Positions 26,008-39,239 of a stretch of 64,000 nt of DNA are shown here, piece by piece. The stretch is from Rhizobium oryzicola (GTDB lineage: Bacteria > Pseudomonadota > Alphaproteobacteria > Rhizobiales > Rhizobiaceae): positions 310,001 through 374,000 of the forward strand of contig NZ_JAUKWQ010000002.1 of assembly GCF_030504645.1 (NCBI RefSeq), read 5' to 3'. The stretch's first letter is position 1, and each line of letters opens with the position of its first letter. The notes under the pieces are model-generated. The model did not search any database, was not told the DNA's origin, and saw nothing but the letters and a program-made list of their open reading frames with translations. Made by a program: the position numbers and the translations under genes.

Positions 26008-27417
26008 TCAGTCCTCCAGTACCCAGGTGTCCTTGGTGCCGCCGCCCTGGCTGGAATTCACCACCAGAGAGCCTTGCTTCAGTGCCACACGGGTGAGGCC
26101 ACCCGGAATGATGCGCACCTTGTCGGAGACCAGAACGTAAGGACGAAGATCGACGTGACGGGGGGCGATGCCCTTGTTGACCAGGATCGGCACCGTCGAG
26201 AGGGAAAGCGTGGGCTGGGCAATATAATTGGCGGGCTTGGCCTTCAGCTTGTCGGCAAAATCGGCCCGTTCCTTCTTGGAGGCGGTGGGGCCGACCAGCA
26301 TGCCGTAGCCACCGGAGCCATGCACTTCCTTCACAACCAGCTCTTCCAGATGCTCCAGCACGTATTTCAGGCTGTCGGCCTCGGAACAGCGCCAGGTCGG
26401 CACGTTTTCCAGGATCGGCTTGCGGCCGGTATAGAACTCGACGATCTCAGGCATGTAGGAATAGATCGCCTTGTCATCGGAAATGCCGGTGCCCGGCGCA
26501 TTGGCAATGGTGATGTTGCCGGAGCGGTAGACATCCATGATGCCGGGAATGCCGAGTGCCGAATCCGGGCGGAAGGTGAGGGGATCAAGGAAGTCGTCAT
26601 CGACGCGGCGGTAAAGCACATCGATCGCCTCGTAGCCGCGCGTCGTGCGCATCTTCACCTTGCCGTCCATCACGCGCAGGTCGGAGCCTTCCACCAGTTC
26701 CACGCCCATGGTATCGGCCAGGAAGGAATGCTCGTAATAGGCAGAGTTGTAGATGCCGGGCGTCAGCACGGCGACGCGCGGCTTGCCCTTGCAGCCGGGC
26801 GGTGCGAGCGAGGCCAGCGACTGGCGCAGCAGATAGGGGTAATCCTCCACGCGCTGCACCTTGTTCAGGGTAAACAGCTCCGGGAACATCTGCATCATGG
26901 TTTCCCGGTTCTCCAGCATGTAGGAGACGCCGGAGGGCGTGCGGGCATTGTCTTCAAGGACATAGAACTGGTCTTCGCCGGTGCGCACGATGTCGGTGCC
27001 GACGATATGGGTATAGACGCCGCCGGGCGGCTTGAAGCCGATCATCTCGGGCAGGAAGGCGTCGTTCTTTTCGATCAGCGCGCGGGGAATGCGGCCAGCC
27101 CGGATGATCTCCTGCTTGTGATAGATGTCATCCAGGAAGGCATTGAGGGCGAGAACCCGCTGCTCAATGCCCTGCGCCAGCTTTCGCCATTCGCGCGCCG
27201 AGATGATGCGGGGGATGATATCGAACGGAATGAGCTTTTCCGAGGAATCGGCATGTCCGTAGACGGCAAAGGTAATGCCGGTTTTCCGAAAGATGTTTTC
27301 GGCATCGCGAGACTTCTGGATCAGGTGTGCCGGATCCTGGCTCGCATACCACTCATGATAGGTTTGGTAAGGTCCGCGCGGAAGGTTTTCCGCATTCAAC
27401 ATTTCATCAAATGCCAA
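26008..27417 (-). CDS. Circularly permuted ATP-grasp type 2 family protein
   Basis: The protein has 469 residues. It contains the segments GVYTHIVGTDIVR, FYVLEDNARTPSG and VVKEVHGSGGYGM typical of the circularly permuted ATP-grasp fold (older DUF404/DUF407), where ATP-driven ligation of a carboxylate to an amine is expected. It is the first gene of the operon with alpha-E and transglutaminase genes. Normal family length. The substrate is unknown. Confidence 0.92.
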   Translation of the reverse strand: MAFDEMLNAENLPRGPYQTYHEWYASQDPAHLIQKSRDAENIFRKTGITFAVYGHADSSEKLIPFDIIPRIISAREWRKLAQGIEQRVLALNAFLDDIYHKQEIIRAGRIPRALIEKNDAFLPEMIGFKPPGGVYTHIVGTDIVRTGEDQFYVLEDNARTPSGVSYMLENRETMMQMFPELFTLNKVQRVEDYPYLLRQSLASLAPPGCKGKPRVAVLTPGIYNSAYYEHSFLADTMGVELVEGSDLRVMDGKVKMRTTRGYEAIDVLYRRVDDDFLDPLTFRPDSALGIPGIMDVYRSGNITIANAPGTGISDDKAIYSYMPEIVEFYTGRKPILENVPTWRCSEADSLKYVLEHLEELVVKEVHGSGGYGMLVGPTASKKERADFADKLKAKPANYIAQPTLSLSTVPILVNKGIAPRHVDLRPYVLVSDKVRIIPGGLTRVALKQGSLVVNSSQGGGTKDTWVLED

Positions 27418-28237
27418 TGGTCAGTTCCCCGTTTTCGACCATAAGAATACAACGGAAGGGGCAATGCAAGAACCATGCACGATGAAGGAACAAATTGATT
27501 GCAGCTGCTTGAAAACTGTCATTCTTCCGCGCAGAGCGCCGCGTAAACTTTGTGCAAATGCCTGTAAATGCACGTTTATGTTGGTTCTGACACACCAGAA
27601 ACAATATTGCGCCGCGTCTGCGCATTTGATGTCCGTCTCGCTCTCCTGTTGATCTGCAATAATGCTGAGCGTGTTGCCTGGTTTTAAGGCAGGCCCATGT
27701 GTCCGCGGTCATGGCTGCCTCCATCCGTCAGGCAATTCGCACGGTTTTAGCGCTGAACACAGTAAACCCTTGGGTTGCCATGCTGCGATATTTCGAAACG
27801 GGGCTGACGCGTCGACAATTGTCTTTGGCGTGGTCGCCTGACGTCTTGATCGCGGCGTTGACGACCTGCATTGTGCGTTGTTTTGATTGATCTAATCTAT
27901 TCCGTAGCGCTAAAATTGAGGGCTTTTCTTAACGCAATATCCACGGCTTGCGGCCAGCCTCAAGCGCATTCCGTCAACCCATTCAAGCCTAAGATTTTCG
28001 GGAGCTCCATTCGCTTTTCAAGATGTCACCCGGACCGCAGTTCTTACTGTTCCATCAGTCAGCACCCCGAAATTTAGGGGTTTTGACTAATCTATTTTCC
28101 GCGACAAGGCAGAAGCTCTTCCTCTGATTGAACAATCTTTGATTTTACGTAGAGCTTTCATAAAATTCACGGTTTGTTATTCGATTTTCCTAATGATCGT
28201 TCCGATTGCATCAACGCCACGCTCATGGAGTAAATCC
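27418..28237. other. Intergenic region upstream of the chemoreceptor
   Basis: About 820 bases with only short ORFs that lack ribosome sites and family resemblance. The part after 27,880 is AT-rich. A minor hairpin CCCC-GAAATTTA-GGGG followed by TTTT occurs at 28069-28088. Divergent promoters for the ATP-grasp operon and the chemoreceptor must lie here. I see nothing else. Confidence 0.5.
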
Positions 28238-30064
28238 GTGCAAAATCTCAATATCAAAGTCGCTCTGATGTCCGTCCTGTCCGTGATTACGGTGTCGATT
28301 GTGGTACTCGTCGTTTCATCGTTCTACGGTCTTTCCAATGTATACTCTGGAACCGTTTATATCGGATCAACTCTCGCAAAGCGCCAGATGGACGTTGCGC
28401 TGATCCGTACAGAATTTGCAAATTTGCGACTGGCAGTTGCTCGGGTGTCTATTTACAAGAATGATCCGATCGGCGTAAAGGCGCAGGCCAATGCTTTAAC
28501 TGAGCAGGAACGCAATTTGAATGGGCTCATTCAAAACTTCATTGATACGGCCAATACAGGTAAAGGCAAAGATTTGATGCTGGCCGTACAAGGCGCGGTT
28601 AATGCATACGAGATGTCGGCTCATAAAGCTGCCGACCTCTGGGTTGCAGGTCGCGATGCAGAAGGACAAGCTGTCATCGACAAGGAGGTGCCCGCCAAGG
28701 TTGCTGCTGCCGGTGCTGCTGTCGAGGAGATGATCAAGTTCATTACCGGCCGCATCAACCAGTTTATGGATGCAAATGCCGAAACGCGCGATAGCGTCTA
28801 TACCACAGTAATTGCTGTCTCGGTGATCAGCATCGCTTTGTCGCTTGCCGGTGTCGCCTATGTCCTTCGCGGCGTCGCAAACCCGATCCGTCGACTGGCC
28901 GCCGCCATGCGCCGCCTGGCCGATGGTGATCTCAAGAGCGACATTCCGTTTGCGGGTCGTCGCAATGAGCTGGGAGATATGGCGGCGGCTGTTGAAGTGT
29001 TCCGTCAAGCCAGCCTCAGCAAGATCCAGCTGGAAGATGAGGCGGCTGCCACGCGCGAAAGCCAGATCGAGCAGGATCGTGAGCAGGCACGGCGGGCTGC
29101 TGACGAAGCGCAGAAGCTGCGCGTTGCCACGCAGACACTCGGCGAAGGTCTGCGTCGTCTGGCCGCCGGGGACGTTTCCTTCACCCTCTCTGATGCGTTT
29201 GCTCCCGAATATGAGGATCTGCGTCACGATTTCAACGAAACGGTTCACCAGCTCAGCCACACCATCTCCGAGGTTCTGACCATCGTTCATTCCATGGACA
29301 GCGGTACGCAGGAAATCGCCTCCGGAGCGAACGATCTCTCCAAGCGGACGGAGCAGCAGGCGGCTTCTCTCGAGGAAACAGCGGCGGCTCTGGATGAGAT
29401 CACGCAGAACGTTTCCATGGCGTCCAAGCGCACCGATGAGGCACGTCAGGTCGCTTCGCGTGCGAATGCCAATGCGGAGAACTCCGTTCGGGTTGTGGGC
29501 GATGCGGAAGAAGCCATGCGGCGGATCGAAGAGTCCTCTCAGCAGATTTCGAACATTATCGGCGTCATCGATGAAATCGCGTTCCAGACCAACCTTTTGG
29601 CGCTCAATGCGGGCGTCGAAGCAGCCCGCGCCGGTGAAGCCGGCAAAGGCTTTGCAGTGGTGGCACAGGAAGTTCGCGAGCTTGCCCAGCGTTCCGCCAA
29701 TGCCGCCAAGGAGATCAAGGGCCTTATCCAGAATTCCTCCAGCGAAGTCGAGAACGGTGTGAAGCTGGTCCGGGATACGGGTTCGGCACTGAAGGAAATT
29801 GGCACGCAGGTCGTGCAGGTCAACCAGCTGATGGAGGCGATCACCACCTCGTCGCGCGAACAGTCTGCTGGCTTGGCAGAGGTCAATACGGCAGTGAACC
29901 ATATGGACCAGACCACGCAGCAGAACGCCGCCATGGTAGAACAGTCCACTGCCGCCTCAACCGCTTTGGCCAGCGAGGCACGCCGCCTGCGTGAACTCGT
30001 GGGACGCTTCAAGTTGCCGCACGATGCCGGTCGTGGTCAGGGTATGGTGCGTCGCGCCGCCTGA
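28238..30064 (+). CDS. Methyl-accepting chemotaxis protein
   Basis: The protein has 608 residues from GTG 28238, which has ATGGAG eight bases upstream; the frame is open further upstream but without a start signal. TM1 is at about 8-30, a periplasmic four-helix-bundle-like sensor domain reaches to about 185, TM2 covers about 186-208, then a HAMP domain ([21 protein letters not shown]) and a second HAMP-like segment precede the signalling domain. The conserved hairpin tip is [19 protein letters not shown]. There is no C-terminal NWETF-type pentapeptide, so CheR/CheB tethering is not expected. It signals through CheA/CheW to the flagellar motor; the ligand is unknown. No che genes are nearby. 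A bidirectional terminator follows. Confidence 0.93.
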   Translation: MQNLNIKVALMSVLSVITVSIVVLVVSSFYGLSNVYSGTVYIGSTLAKRQMDVALIRTEFANLRLAVARVSIYKNDPIGVKAQANALTEQERNLNGLIQNFIDTANTGKGKDLMLAVQGAVNAYEMSAHKAADLWVAGRDAEGQAVIDKEVPAKVAAAGAAVEEMIKFITGRINQFMDANAETRDSVYTTVIAVSVISIALSLAGVAYVLRGVANPIRRLAAAMRRLADGDLKSDIPFAGRRNELGDMAAAVEVFRQASLSKIQLEDEAAATRESQIEQDREQARRAADEAQKLRVATQTLGEGLRRLAAGDVSFTLSDAFAPEYEDLRHDFNETVHQLSHTISEVLTIVHSMDSGTQEIASGANDLSKRTEQQAASLEETAAALDEITQNVSMASKRTDEARQVASRANANAENSVRVVGDAEEAMRRIEESSQQISNIIGVIDEIAFQTNLLALNAGVEAARAGEAGKGFAVVAQEVRELAQRSANAAKEIKGLIQNSSSEVENGVKLVRDTGSALKEIGTQVVQVNQLMEAITTSSREQSAGLAEVNTAVNHMDQTTQQNAAMVEQSTAASTALASEARRLRELVGRFKLPHDAGRGQGMVRRAA

Positions 30065-30086
30065 GAATTTTGCCGGCCCAAAAGAA

Positions 30087-30124
30087 AAGGCCCGCCTGTC
30101 GAAAAACAGGCGGGCCTTCTTATT
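30087..30124. terminator. Bidirectional terminator between chemoreceptor and helicase genes
   Basis: A perfect 13-base stem (30087-30099 with 30106-30118, core AAGGCCCGCCTGT) with a 6-base loop. Plus-strand tail CTTATT; minus-strand tail CCTTTTCTTTT. Confidence 0.9.
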
Positions 30125-30140
30125 GCAATCGTCTCGCGGA

Positions 30141-31793
30141 TCAGGCGCGGTCGCGACGGCGCGGCTGGTTGCCGCCATTGCGGCCTTCGCCGCCGAACTT
30201 CACCGGGCCGCCATTGCCCGAGGGCTTGCGTGGCTGCTGGCCGTTGCGGGCCTGGCGCTGCTGGGCCGGCTCATGCGGTGCGTGCGGAGCGTGACGGTTT
30301 TCGCCGCCGTTGCCGCGCTTGCGGTTGTCACCTGCACCCGGCTTGGGGCCAAACTGCTTCTTGCGGGCCTGGCCGAAATCGGACGTGTCGACCAAATCAT
30401 TGTCGGCTTCGAAGCGCGGAGCTTCCTCGCCGCGACGCTGGCCGCGGAAGTCTTCATTGCGCTTGTTGCGGGCGGGGCCGTTGCGCTCTCCACCGCGCGG
30501 ACCGGCGCGTTCGGCCAGGGCTTCGCCTTCCGGTGTGCGGGGACGGCGCGGTGCGCGGTTTTCTGCGCGGTTGCGGTTGCCACCTTCACGGTTGCCTTCG
30601 CTGCGACCGCCGCCATTGCGGGCGGGTTTGCCGCTGCTGCGAACGGGGCTGTTGAGGCCAGCCGGACGCTCGCCCGATGCCACCGTAATATCGATGTTCA
30701 TCAGTTTCTCGATGTCGCGCAGAAGGCGTGTTTCGTCCGGTGCACAGAAGGCAATGGCCACGCCGTCGCGACCAGCGCGGGCGGTACGGCCAATACGGTG
30801 CACGTAAGCATCCGGCACTTCCGGCAGGTCGTAATTGAAGACATGCGTGACGCCAGGGATATCGATGCCGCGGGCGGCAACGTCGGTTGCGACGAGCACA
30901 CGGATATCGCCATCACGGAAGGCCTTCAGCGCACGCTCGCGCTGGCCCTGGCTCTTGTTGCCGTGAATGGAGGCAACTTCGAAGCCGAGATGCTCCAGAT
31001 GCTTGGACAGCTTCTCAGCGCCATGCTTGGTGCGCAGGAAAACGATGGCGCGGCCATCGGGGTTTTCCAGCAGCGAGGTTTTCAGGAGCTCGGTCTTGTC
31101 GTTCTTGCCGGCAACGAAGTGGACGTACTGCTCGATCTTGTCGGCAGCCTTGCCGGGTGGCGTGACCTCGATCTTGACCGGGTCCTTCAGGTAGTCGCCG
31201 GCGAGATCGGCGATCGCCTTCGGCATGGTGGCCGAGAACAGCAGGGTCTGGCGACGCGCCGGAACCATCTTCGCGATCTTGCGCAGGTCATGCACGAAGC
31301 CGAGGTCCAGCATCTGATCGGCTTCGTCCAGCACCAGATAGCGTACGGTGGTGAGGCCGATTGCCTTGCGGGCGACCAGGTCCAGCAGGCGGCCAGGGGT
31401 GGCGACCAGGATGTCGGTGCCTTTTTCCAGCTGCAGCTGCTGCTTGTTGATGGATGCGCCGCCAACGACCGAGTTGATCTTGAGCGGCATCCCGCGCACG
31501 TAAGACTTCAGGTTGGTGGCGATCTGGTTCACCAGTTCGCGAGTCGGCGCGAGGATCAGCGTGCGGGTGGTGCGGTTGTCGGGACGCTTCGGGTCCTTCA
31601 GCAGCATTTCAATCAGCGGCAAGCCGAAGGCGGCTGTCTTGCCGGTGCCGGTCTGGGCGAGGCCGATCATGTCGCGGCTTTCGAGCAGAAGCGGGATGGC
31701 TTGCGCCTGGATCGGCGTCGGCGTCTCGTAACCCAGAGCGGAGAGGGTGGATACGAGTTGCTTGGACAGGCCAAGCGAATGGAAATTCGTCAA
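30141..31793 (-). CDS. DEAD-box RNA helicase, RhlE-like
   Basis: The protein has 550 residues from TTG 31793, with AAAGG eight bases upstream, giving the usual family start (TNFHSLGLSK). Upstream codons to 31937 are open but lack a ribosome site. All helicase motifs are present: the Q-motif PTPIQAQAIP, AQTGTGKT, PTRELV, DEAD (VLDEADQ), SAT, and ARGIDIPGV with HRIGRTARAG. The final 170 residues are a disordered tail rich in Gly, Arg and Asn that probably binds RNA. RhlE-type helicases act in ribosome assembly and cold adaptation in the cytoplasm. Monocistronic. Confidence 0.93.
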   Translation of the reverse strand: MTNFHSLGLSKQLVSTLSALGYETPTPIQAQAIPLLLESRDMIGLAQTGTGKTAAFGLPLIEMLLKDPKRPDNRTTRTLILAPTRELVNQIATNLKSYVRGMPLKINSVVGGASINKQQLQLEKGTDILVATPGRLLDLVARKAIGLTTVRYLVLDEADQMLDLGFVHDLRKIAKMVPARRQTLLFSATMPKAIADLAGDYLKDPVKIEVTPPGKAADKIEQYVHFVAGKNDKTELLKTSLLENPDGRAIVFLRTKHGAEKLSKHLEHLGFEVASIHGNKSQGQRERALKAFRDGDIRVLVATDVAARGIDIPGVTHVFNYDLPEVPDAYVHRIGRTARAGRDGVAIAFCAPDETRLLRDIEKLMNIDITVASGERPAGLNSPVRSSGKPARNGGGRSEGNREGGNRNRAENRAPRRPRTPEGEALAERAGPRGGERNGPARNKRNEDFRGQRRGEEAPRFEADNDLVDTSDFGQARKKQFGPKPGAGDNRKRGNGGENRHAPHAPHEPAQQRQARNGQQPRKPSGNGGPVKFGGEGRNGGNQPRRRDRA

Positions 31794-32048
31794 GTCGAAT
31801 ACCTTTCGGGGCGCCAAGACGACTGCCCCGCAGGCACCATTGCCGACGGGTCCGAACTTGGCGTCAAGAACCCCGCGTGAAGTGGGAACTTGGGAGTGGA
31901 AATCGCTTTCCAGCGCTGGCCCATCCAGGGCCTTCATTTAAAGCGCCTTGTTCCTTCTTCGCGAACATTCTCGTCGCAGGGCCAGCTCACGCGGCGGCCG
32001 GAAGGTGAAAGCTGTGCTGCATGTGCTGCTTTGCACCGCAAAAGTCAA

Positions 32049-32075
32049 GAGCCCGCCGCGAAATAGGGCGGGCTC
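32049..32075 (-). terminator. Terminator after the glycine-zipper protein gene
   Basis: GAGCCCGCC (32049-32057) and GGCGGGCTC (32067-32075) form a 9-base stem; on the minus strand it is followed by TTGACTTTT. Confidence 0.75.
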
Positions 32076-32111
32076 GGCAATTATATGGCGATGGATTGGT
32101 CCTCACGCCGA

Positions 32112-32441
32112 TCAGCGCGGGCACACTTCCACGCGGTAGCGATCGCCCCAGCCATCGCGGCGCCATTCATAATGGCAAGGGGCTTCATACACTTCTCGAT
32201 AGTAGACGCGATGATAGACCGGCGGCGGCGGAGGCGGTGCCACGTAGCGGTATTCCGGCTCTACATAGACAGCTCTCGGCTGCGAGGCGATGGCACCGCC
32301 GATGAGGCCGCCGACCGTTCCGGCAGCAACACCCGCCCAGAAGTGATCATGTGCTTCGGCCGCTGGTGCGGTTGCCGTCAGGGCAACGCCGAGGCTGACC
32401 GCGATGAGACCTGCAGAAACAGTTTTTTGCAGTACGGACAT
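32112..32441 (-). CDS. Small exported glycine-zipper protein
   Basis: The protein has 109 residues from ATG 32441 (AAAGGA upstream). It carries a signal peptide ending near AAEAHD, then a glycine-zipper-like hydrophobic stretch (AGVAAGTVGGLIGGAIAS), a proline run (PPPPPP) and a basic, Tyr- and Trp-rich C-terminus with two cysteines. It resembles short envelope proteins common in Rhizobiales; no function is known. A hairpin followed by a T-rich tract lies in its leader (32530-32565), suggesting attenuation or an upstream small RNA. Confidence 0.75.
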   Translation of the reverse strand: MSVLQKTVSAGLIAVSLGVALTATAPAAEAHDHFWAGVAAGTVGGLIGGAIASQPRAVYVEPEYRYVAPPPPPPVYHRVYYREVYEAPCHYEWRRDGWGDRYRVEVCPR

Positions 32442-32529
32442 AGGCTTGTTCCTTTCACCCAGTTGGTTCGGGCTACGAAGACAAGAGTGAAATCGAAAGG
32501 CGGCAGATTGAAGGAAGAAAAGAAAGAGA

Positions 32530-32565
32530 AGCCTGAACGGATGTTCAGGCTGGCGCGCCCGCCAG
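32530..32565 (-). ncRNA. Tandem hairpins with T-rich tail: leader attenuator or small RNA end
   Basis: On the minus strand CTGGCG-GGCG-CGCCAG (32565-32550) is followed by AGCCTGAAC/GTTCAGGCT (9-base stem, 4-base loop, 32551-32530) and then TCTCTTTCTTTTC. This looks like a rho-independent end located about 90 bases before ATG 32441. A TTGACA lies at 32612-32607 on the same strand, but its -10 is poor. Only sequence evidence. Confidence 0.35.
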
Positions 32566-32817
32566 TTGCGGTGGCCCTGAGCCGTGGCAATCAGTGATGC
32601 GAAACATGTCAAAAGCTCGGCAATTTCATGCAAGACTTGTGACTGGGTGTGCGGCCTCTTTTCTTCATCCATATAAGCGCCGGATATAGCTTCACGGCCC
32701 GGGTTTCAGCAGCCAAACATACTGCCGGAGAACCCTTTGTTAACCATGACAATGCTCTAATTCACCATCAGCGGTAGATTGTGGAACCACCGGTTCTTGC
32801 CCGGAGGCAGGGAATCC

Positions 32818-36468
<3,651 letters not shown>

Positions 36469-36480
<12 letters not shown>

Positions 36481-37200
36481 CGCCGGTCGAATGCCGCACA
36501 GCATTTCGCGTTTTCCGGCAAAGCCCGGGCGACGCTCCACATTGAAGCCTGCCGCGTGAAGGTTTCGCCGCACGAAGCCGGCTGCCGCATAGGTCGCGAA
36601 GGTTCCGCCATCGGACGTGTGGTCGTACACCGCCTGCATCAATTCCGGCGACCACATGTCGGGGTTTCGCGAGGGTGCGAACCCGTCCAGGAACCATGCG
36701 TCGAACATCTCTGTGTATGACACGAGATTGGCGAGCGCTTGGCCGCAAACCACCGTCAGCCGTACCCTATCCGTTATCGCAAGATCGATAATGCCGGCGG
36801 GGGTCTTGGGCCAAAGCGTCACCAGCGCCTGACGTTCGCGATCCAACTCCGGCCAATGCGACAACGCGCGGTCGATCTCTTCCGCCTGCATGGGGTAAAG
36901 TTCGAAGGATGTGAAATGCAGCTGGCTGTCTGACGCCGCCAAATGCTGCCATTGCCGCCATGTTTCGCAGAAGTTCAGCGCGGTGCCGAAGCCGAGTTCC
37001 CCGATGCGGAACACGCCTTCCCGCTGCCAGCGCTCAGGAAGCCCATTTCCGGCGAGAAACACATGGCCGCATTCCAGGCGTCCGTCCGTCTGGCAATAAA
37101 AGTGATCGCCAAACAGGCTGGAATAGGGCATATCGCCCTCGCGCCATTGCAGCGCATTGTCCGCTTCGCGGCTTGTTTCTTCGGAATTCGTCATGGCCAT
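36469..37200 (-). CDS. mnmD: tRNA wobble-uridine methyltransferase MnmD
   Basis: The protein has 243 residues. FGDHFYCQTDG, the SAM-site segment IGELGFGTALNF and FLDGFAPSRNPDMW are diagnostic of the methyltransferase half of MnmC, which converts nm5s2U34 to mnm5s2U34 in tRNA. The DAO oxidase half is absent here, so this is a stand-alone MnmD. A FAD/DAO protein is encoded divergently, with its ATG at 37193 inside the first codons of this gene. ATG 37194 is an alternative start. Confidence 0.88.
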
Positions 37201-38380
37201 AGCCGATAGTGCGCTCTCTTCCTCCGGTCAATCCAACATCCCGCCCTCTGCCGATCTCTTGGTGATCGGCAGCGGCATCATGGGCCTGTGGGCGGCGATC
37301 AAGGCAGCGCGTGCGGGGCTTTCGGTGACATTGCTGGAGGAGGCGCGTGTCGCTTCCGGCGCCAGCGGCGGACTGCTCGGCGCGCTGATGCCGCACATGC
37401 CGGATCGATGGTCGGACAAGAAGCAGTTTCAGTTTGATGCGCTGCTTTCGCTGGAGGACGAAGTGCGCCTCCTTGAGGATGAGACAGGGCTTTCCTGTGG
37501 CTACCGCCGCTCTGGACGGCTGATCCCGTTGCCCAAGCCGCATCTTAGGCCGATAGCCGAGCGCCATTCGAAGGATGCGCAGACGGCTTGGGCAACGTCT
37601 GACCGTGCGTTTGCCTGGAATGTGCTGGAGACTTCTCCACAGCCGGACTGGCTGACGCCCGATATCGGTGCTTCCGGCGTCGTTCATGACACGTTTGCAG
37701 CACGTGTTTCTCCGCGCGGATTGACGGGGGCGCTGAGGGCCTTTCTGATCAGGCAGCCAAATGCGCGTCTGATCGAAGGGGAGGGCGTGGCCGCATTGCG
37801 CACCGATCATGTGCGTCTTACCAATGGTGAGCGGATTGCCTTCGGTCATGCCATCGTCGCGGCAGGCCATCGATCATTTGATCTGCTGGGGCAGATCGGC
37901 CCACCGCTGCCAAAGCCGCTTGGGTCGGCGGTGAAGGGGCAGGCGGCACTTTTGAAGGCGGATTTGGACCCGAGCCTGCCGGTGATCTTTCTGAACGGGC
38001 TCTACATTGTTGCGCATGAGGGCGGCCATGTCGCCATCGGCAGCACCAGCGAGGATGTGTTCGAGGATCCCTTCGCGACTGATCATCGGCTGGATGACCT
38101 GATCGTGAGAGCGCGTGAACTTTCACCGGTGCTTGCGGATGCAACCGTTGTGGAGCGCTGGGCGGGGTTGCGGCCAAAGGCGATCGATCGTGATCCGATG
38201 GTGGGGCCTCACCCGGATGCGCCCCGCGTGATTGCGTTGACGGGCGGTTTCAAGGTCAGTTTTGGTCTGGCGCATTCCCTGGCTGAATGTGCACTTGGCT
38301 TAATGACAGATGGACCAAGAACGGTGCCGGATTCCTTTCGTCTGGATCACCATCTCCAGGTTGCATTGCGACAACAATAA
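37193..38380 (+). CDS. FAD-dependent DAO-family oxidoreductase (MnmC2-like)
   Basis: The protein has 395 residues. The FAD-binding motif is LLVIGSGIMGLWAA near residue 26, a DAO-type second strand ends in LEEARVASGASGGLLGALMPHMP, and ERWAGLRPKAIDRDPMVGPHPD lies near the C-terminus, followed by a GGFK-type FAD loop. The SGGLLGALMP block resembles the oxidase domain of MnmC, which removes the carboxymethyl group of cmnm5s2U. With the divergent mnmD this suggests MnmC split over two genes, or simply an amino-acid oxidase; the pairing favours the first. The start ATG overlaps the mnmD start region, so both promoters must lie inside the opposite gene. Confidence 0.75.
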   Translation: MAIADSALSSSGQSNIPPSADLLVIGSGIMGLWAAIKAARAGLSVTLLEEARVASGASGGLLGALMPHMPDRWSDKKQFQFDALLSLEDEVRLLEDETGLSCGYRRSGRLIPLPKPHLRPIAERHSKDAQTAWATSDRAFAWNVLETSPQPDWLTPDIGASGVVHDTFAARVSPRGLTGALRAFLIRQPNARLIEGEGVAALRTDHVRLTNGERIAFGHAIVAAGHRSFDLLGQIGPPLPKPLGSAVKGQAALLKADLDPSLPVIFLNGLYIVAHEGGHVAIGSTSEDVFEDPFATDHRLDDLIVRARELSPVLADATVVERWAGLRPKAIDRDPMVGPHPDAPRVIALTGGFKVSFGLAHSLAECALGLMTDGPRTVPDSFRLDHHLQVALRQQ

Positions 38381-38468
38381 TACACGATAGCGTCGTGAAG
38401 CTGTCATGCAAATCACCTAGAGCCTGCGCCCATAGGGGTAATTGGTCGGGCGACAGAGGAGGTGACGC

Positions 38469-39176
38469 ATGCGATACGCCATCAATTTTACGCCATCGGC
38501 GAATGATCCGCTGACGCTGGCTGCTTCCCAGTGGCTGGGACGCAATGCTTTTTCCGGCGAGGCGATGGAGCCGCCGGGCATTCGTGGTCTTGGCCTGCAC
38601 GATATCGCCTTCAATACGGCGGTACCTCGCCGCTACGGCTTTCATGGGACGCTGAAGCCGCCTTTCCGTCTGGCCGATGGCGTGATAGAGCAGCTGTTGC
38701 TGCGCTCCATGATGCACTTTGCCGGTCAGCATCAGCCCGTTCGACTGCCGCGATTCGAAGTGGTGCGACTTGGCAATCGCTTTGCCCTGGCACCTTGCCA
38801 ACCTTGCGAGGCTCTTCATCATCTGGCCGGAGCCGTGGTCGAGCACTTCGACGCGTTTCGTGCGCCATTGACCGAGGCGGAACTGGAGCGGATCGATCCA
38901 TATCGCCTATCGGCTTCGCAGTTTGCCAATCTGCACCGCTGGGGTCATCCGCATGTGATGGACGAATTCCGTTTCCACATGACGCTGACCGGCCCTCTGG
39001 GGCCTTCCGATATTCCGCGTTTCGAAAAAGTCCTGCGCGACTATTTTGACCCATTCCTGGAACGGCAGCTGGACGTGTCCAATCTTGCCTTGTTCGTGGA
39101 GGATGCGGCAGGCGCCCCCTTCCTCGTGCATTCGCTTCATCCACTGGGAAGTGTCGCGTCGCGCCGGATCGCGTGA
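38469..39176 (+). CDS. DUF1045 2H-phosphoesterase-like protein
   Basis: The protein has 235 residues, with AGGAGG before ATG 38469. Two HxT motifs, FHGTLKPPF (about residue 58) and FHMTLTGPL (about residue 172), mark the 2H phosphoesterase fold of DUF1045, usually linked to phosphonate (phn) operons. No phn gene is visible here; the gene instead sits 63 bases before puuE. A cyclic-phosphate hydrolase activity is therefore a family-based guess. It may be the first gene of the ureide operon. Confidence 0.85.
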   Translation: MRYAINFTPSANDPLTLAASQWLGRNAFSGEAMEPPGIRGLGLHDIAFNTAVPRRYGFHGTLKPPFRLADGVIEQLLLRSMMHFAGQHQPVRLPRFEVVRLGNRFALAPCQPCEALHHLAGAVVEHFDAFRAPLTEAELERIDPYRLSASQFANLHRWGHPHVMDEFRFHMTLTGPLGPSDIPRFEKVLRDYFDPFLERQLDVSNLALFVEDAAGAPFLVHSLHPLGSVASRRIA

Positions 39177-39239
39177 ATGTCGTCTCGACTTTCCGCACTG
39201 CGGTGATACCGTCAGGCATCTTTTGCATAAGGTGCTTTG

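Noticed and set aside
26074-27444. 456-codon plus-strand frame over the ATP-grasp gene
   Set aside because: Antisense shadow of a clear ATP-grasp family gene, rich in His/Gly/Asp as usual for such shadows.
27699-27890. 63-codon frame upstream of the chemoreceptor
   Set aside because: No ribosome site or family resemblance; likely chance.
28496-29902. 468-codon minus-strand frame within the chemoreceptor gene
   Set aside because: Antisense shadow of a clear chemotaxis receptor.
29991-31880. 629-codon plus-strand frame over the helicase gene
   Set aside because: Antisense shadow; the minus strand has every DEAD-box motif.
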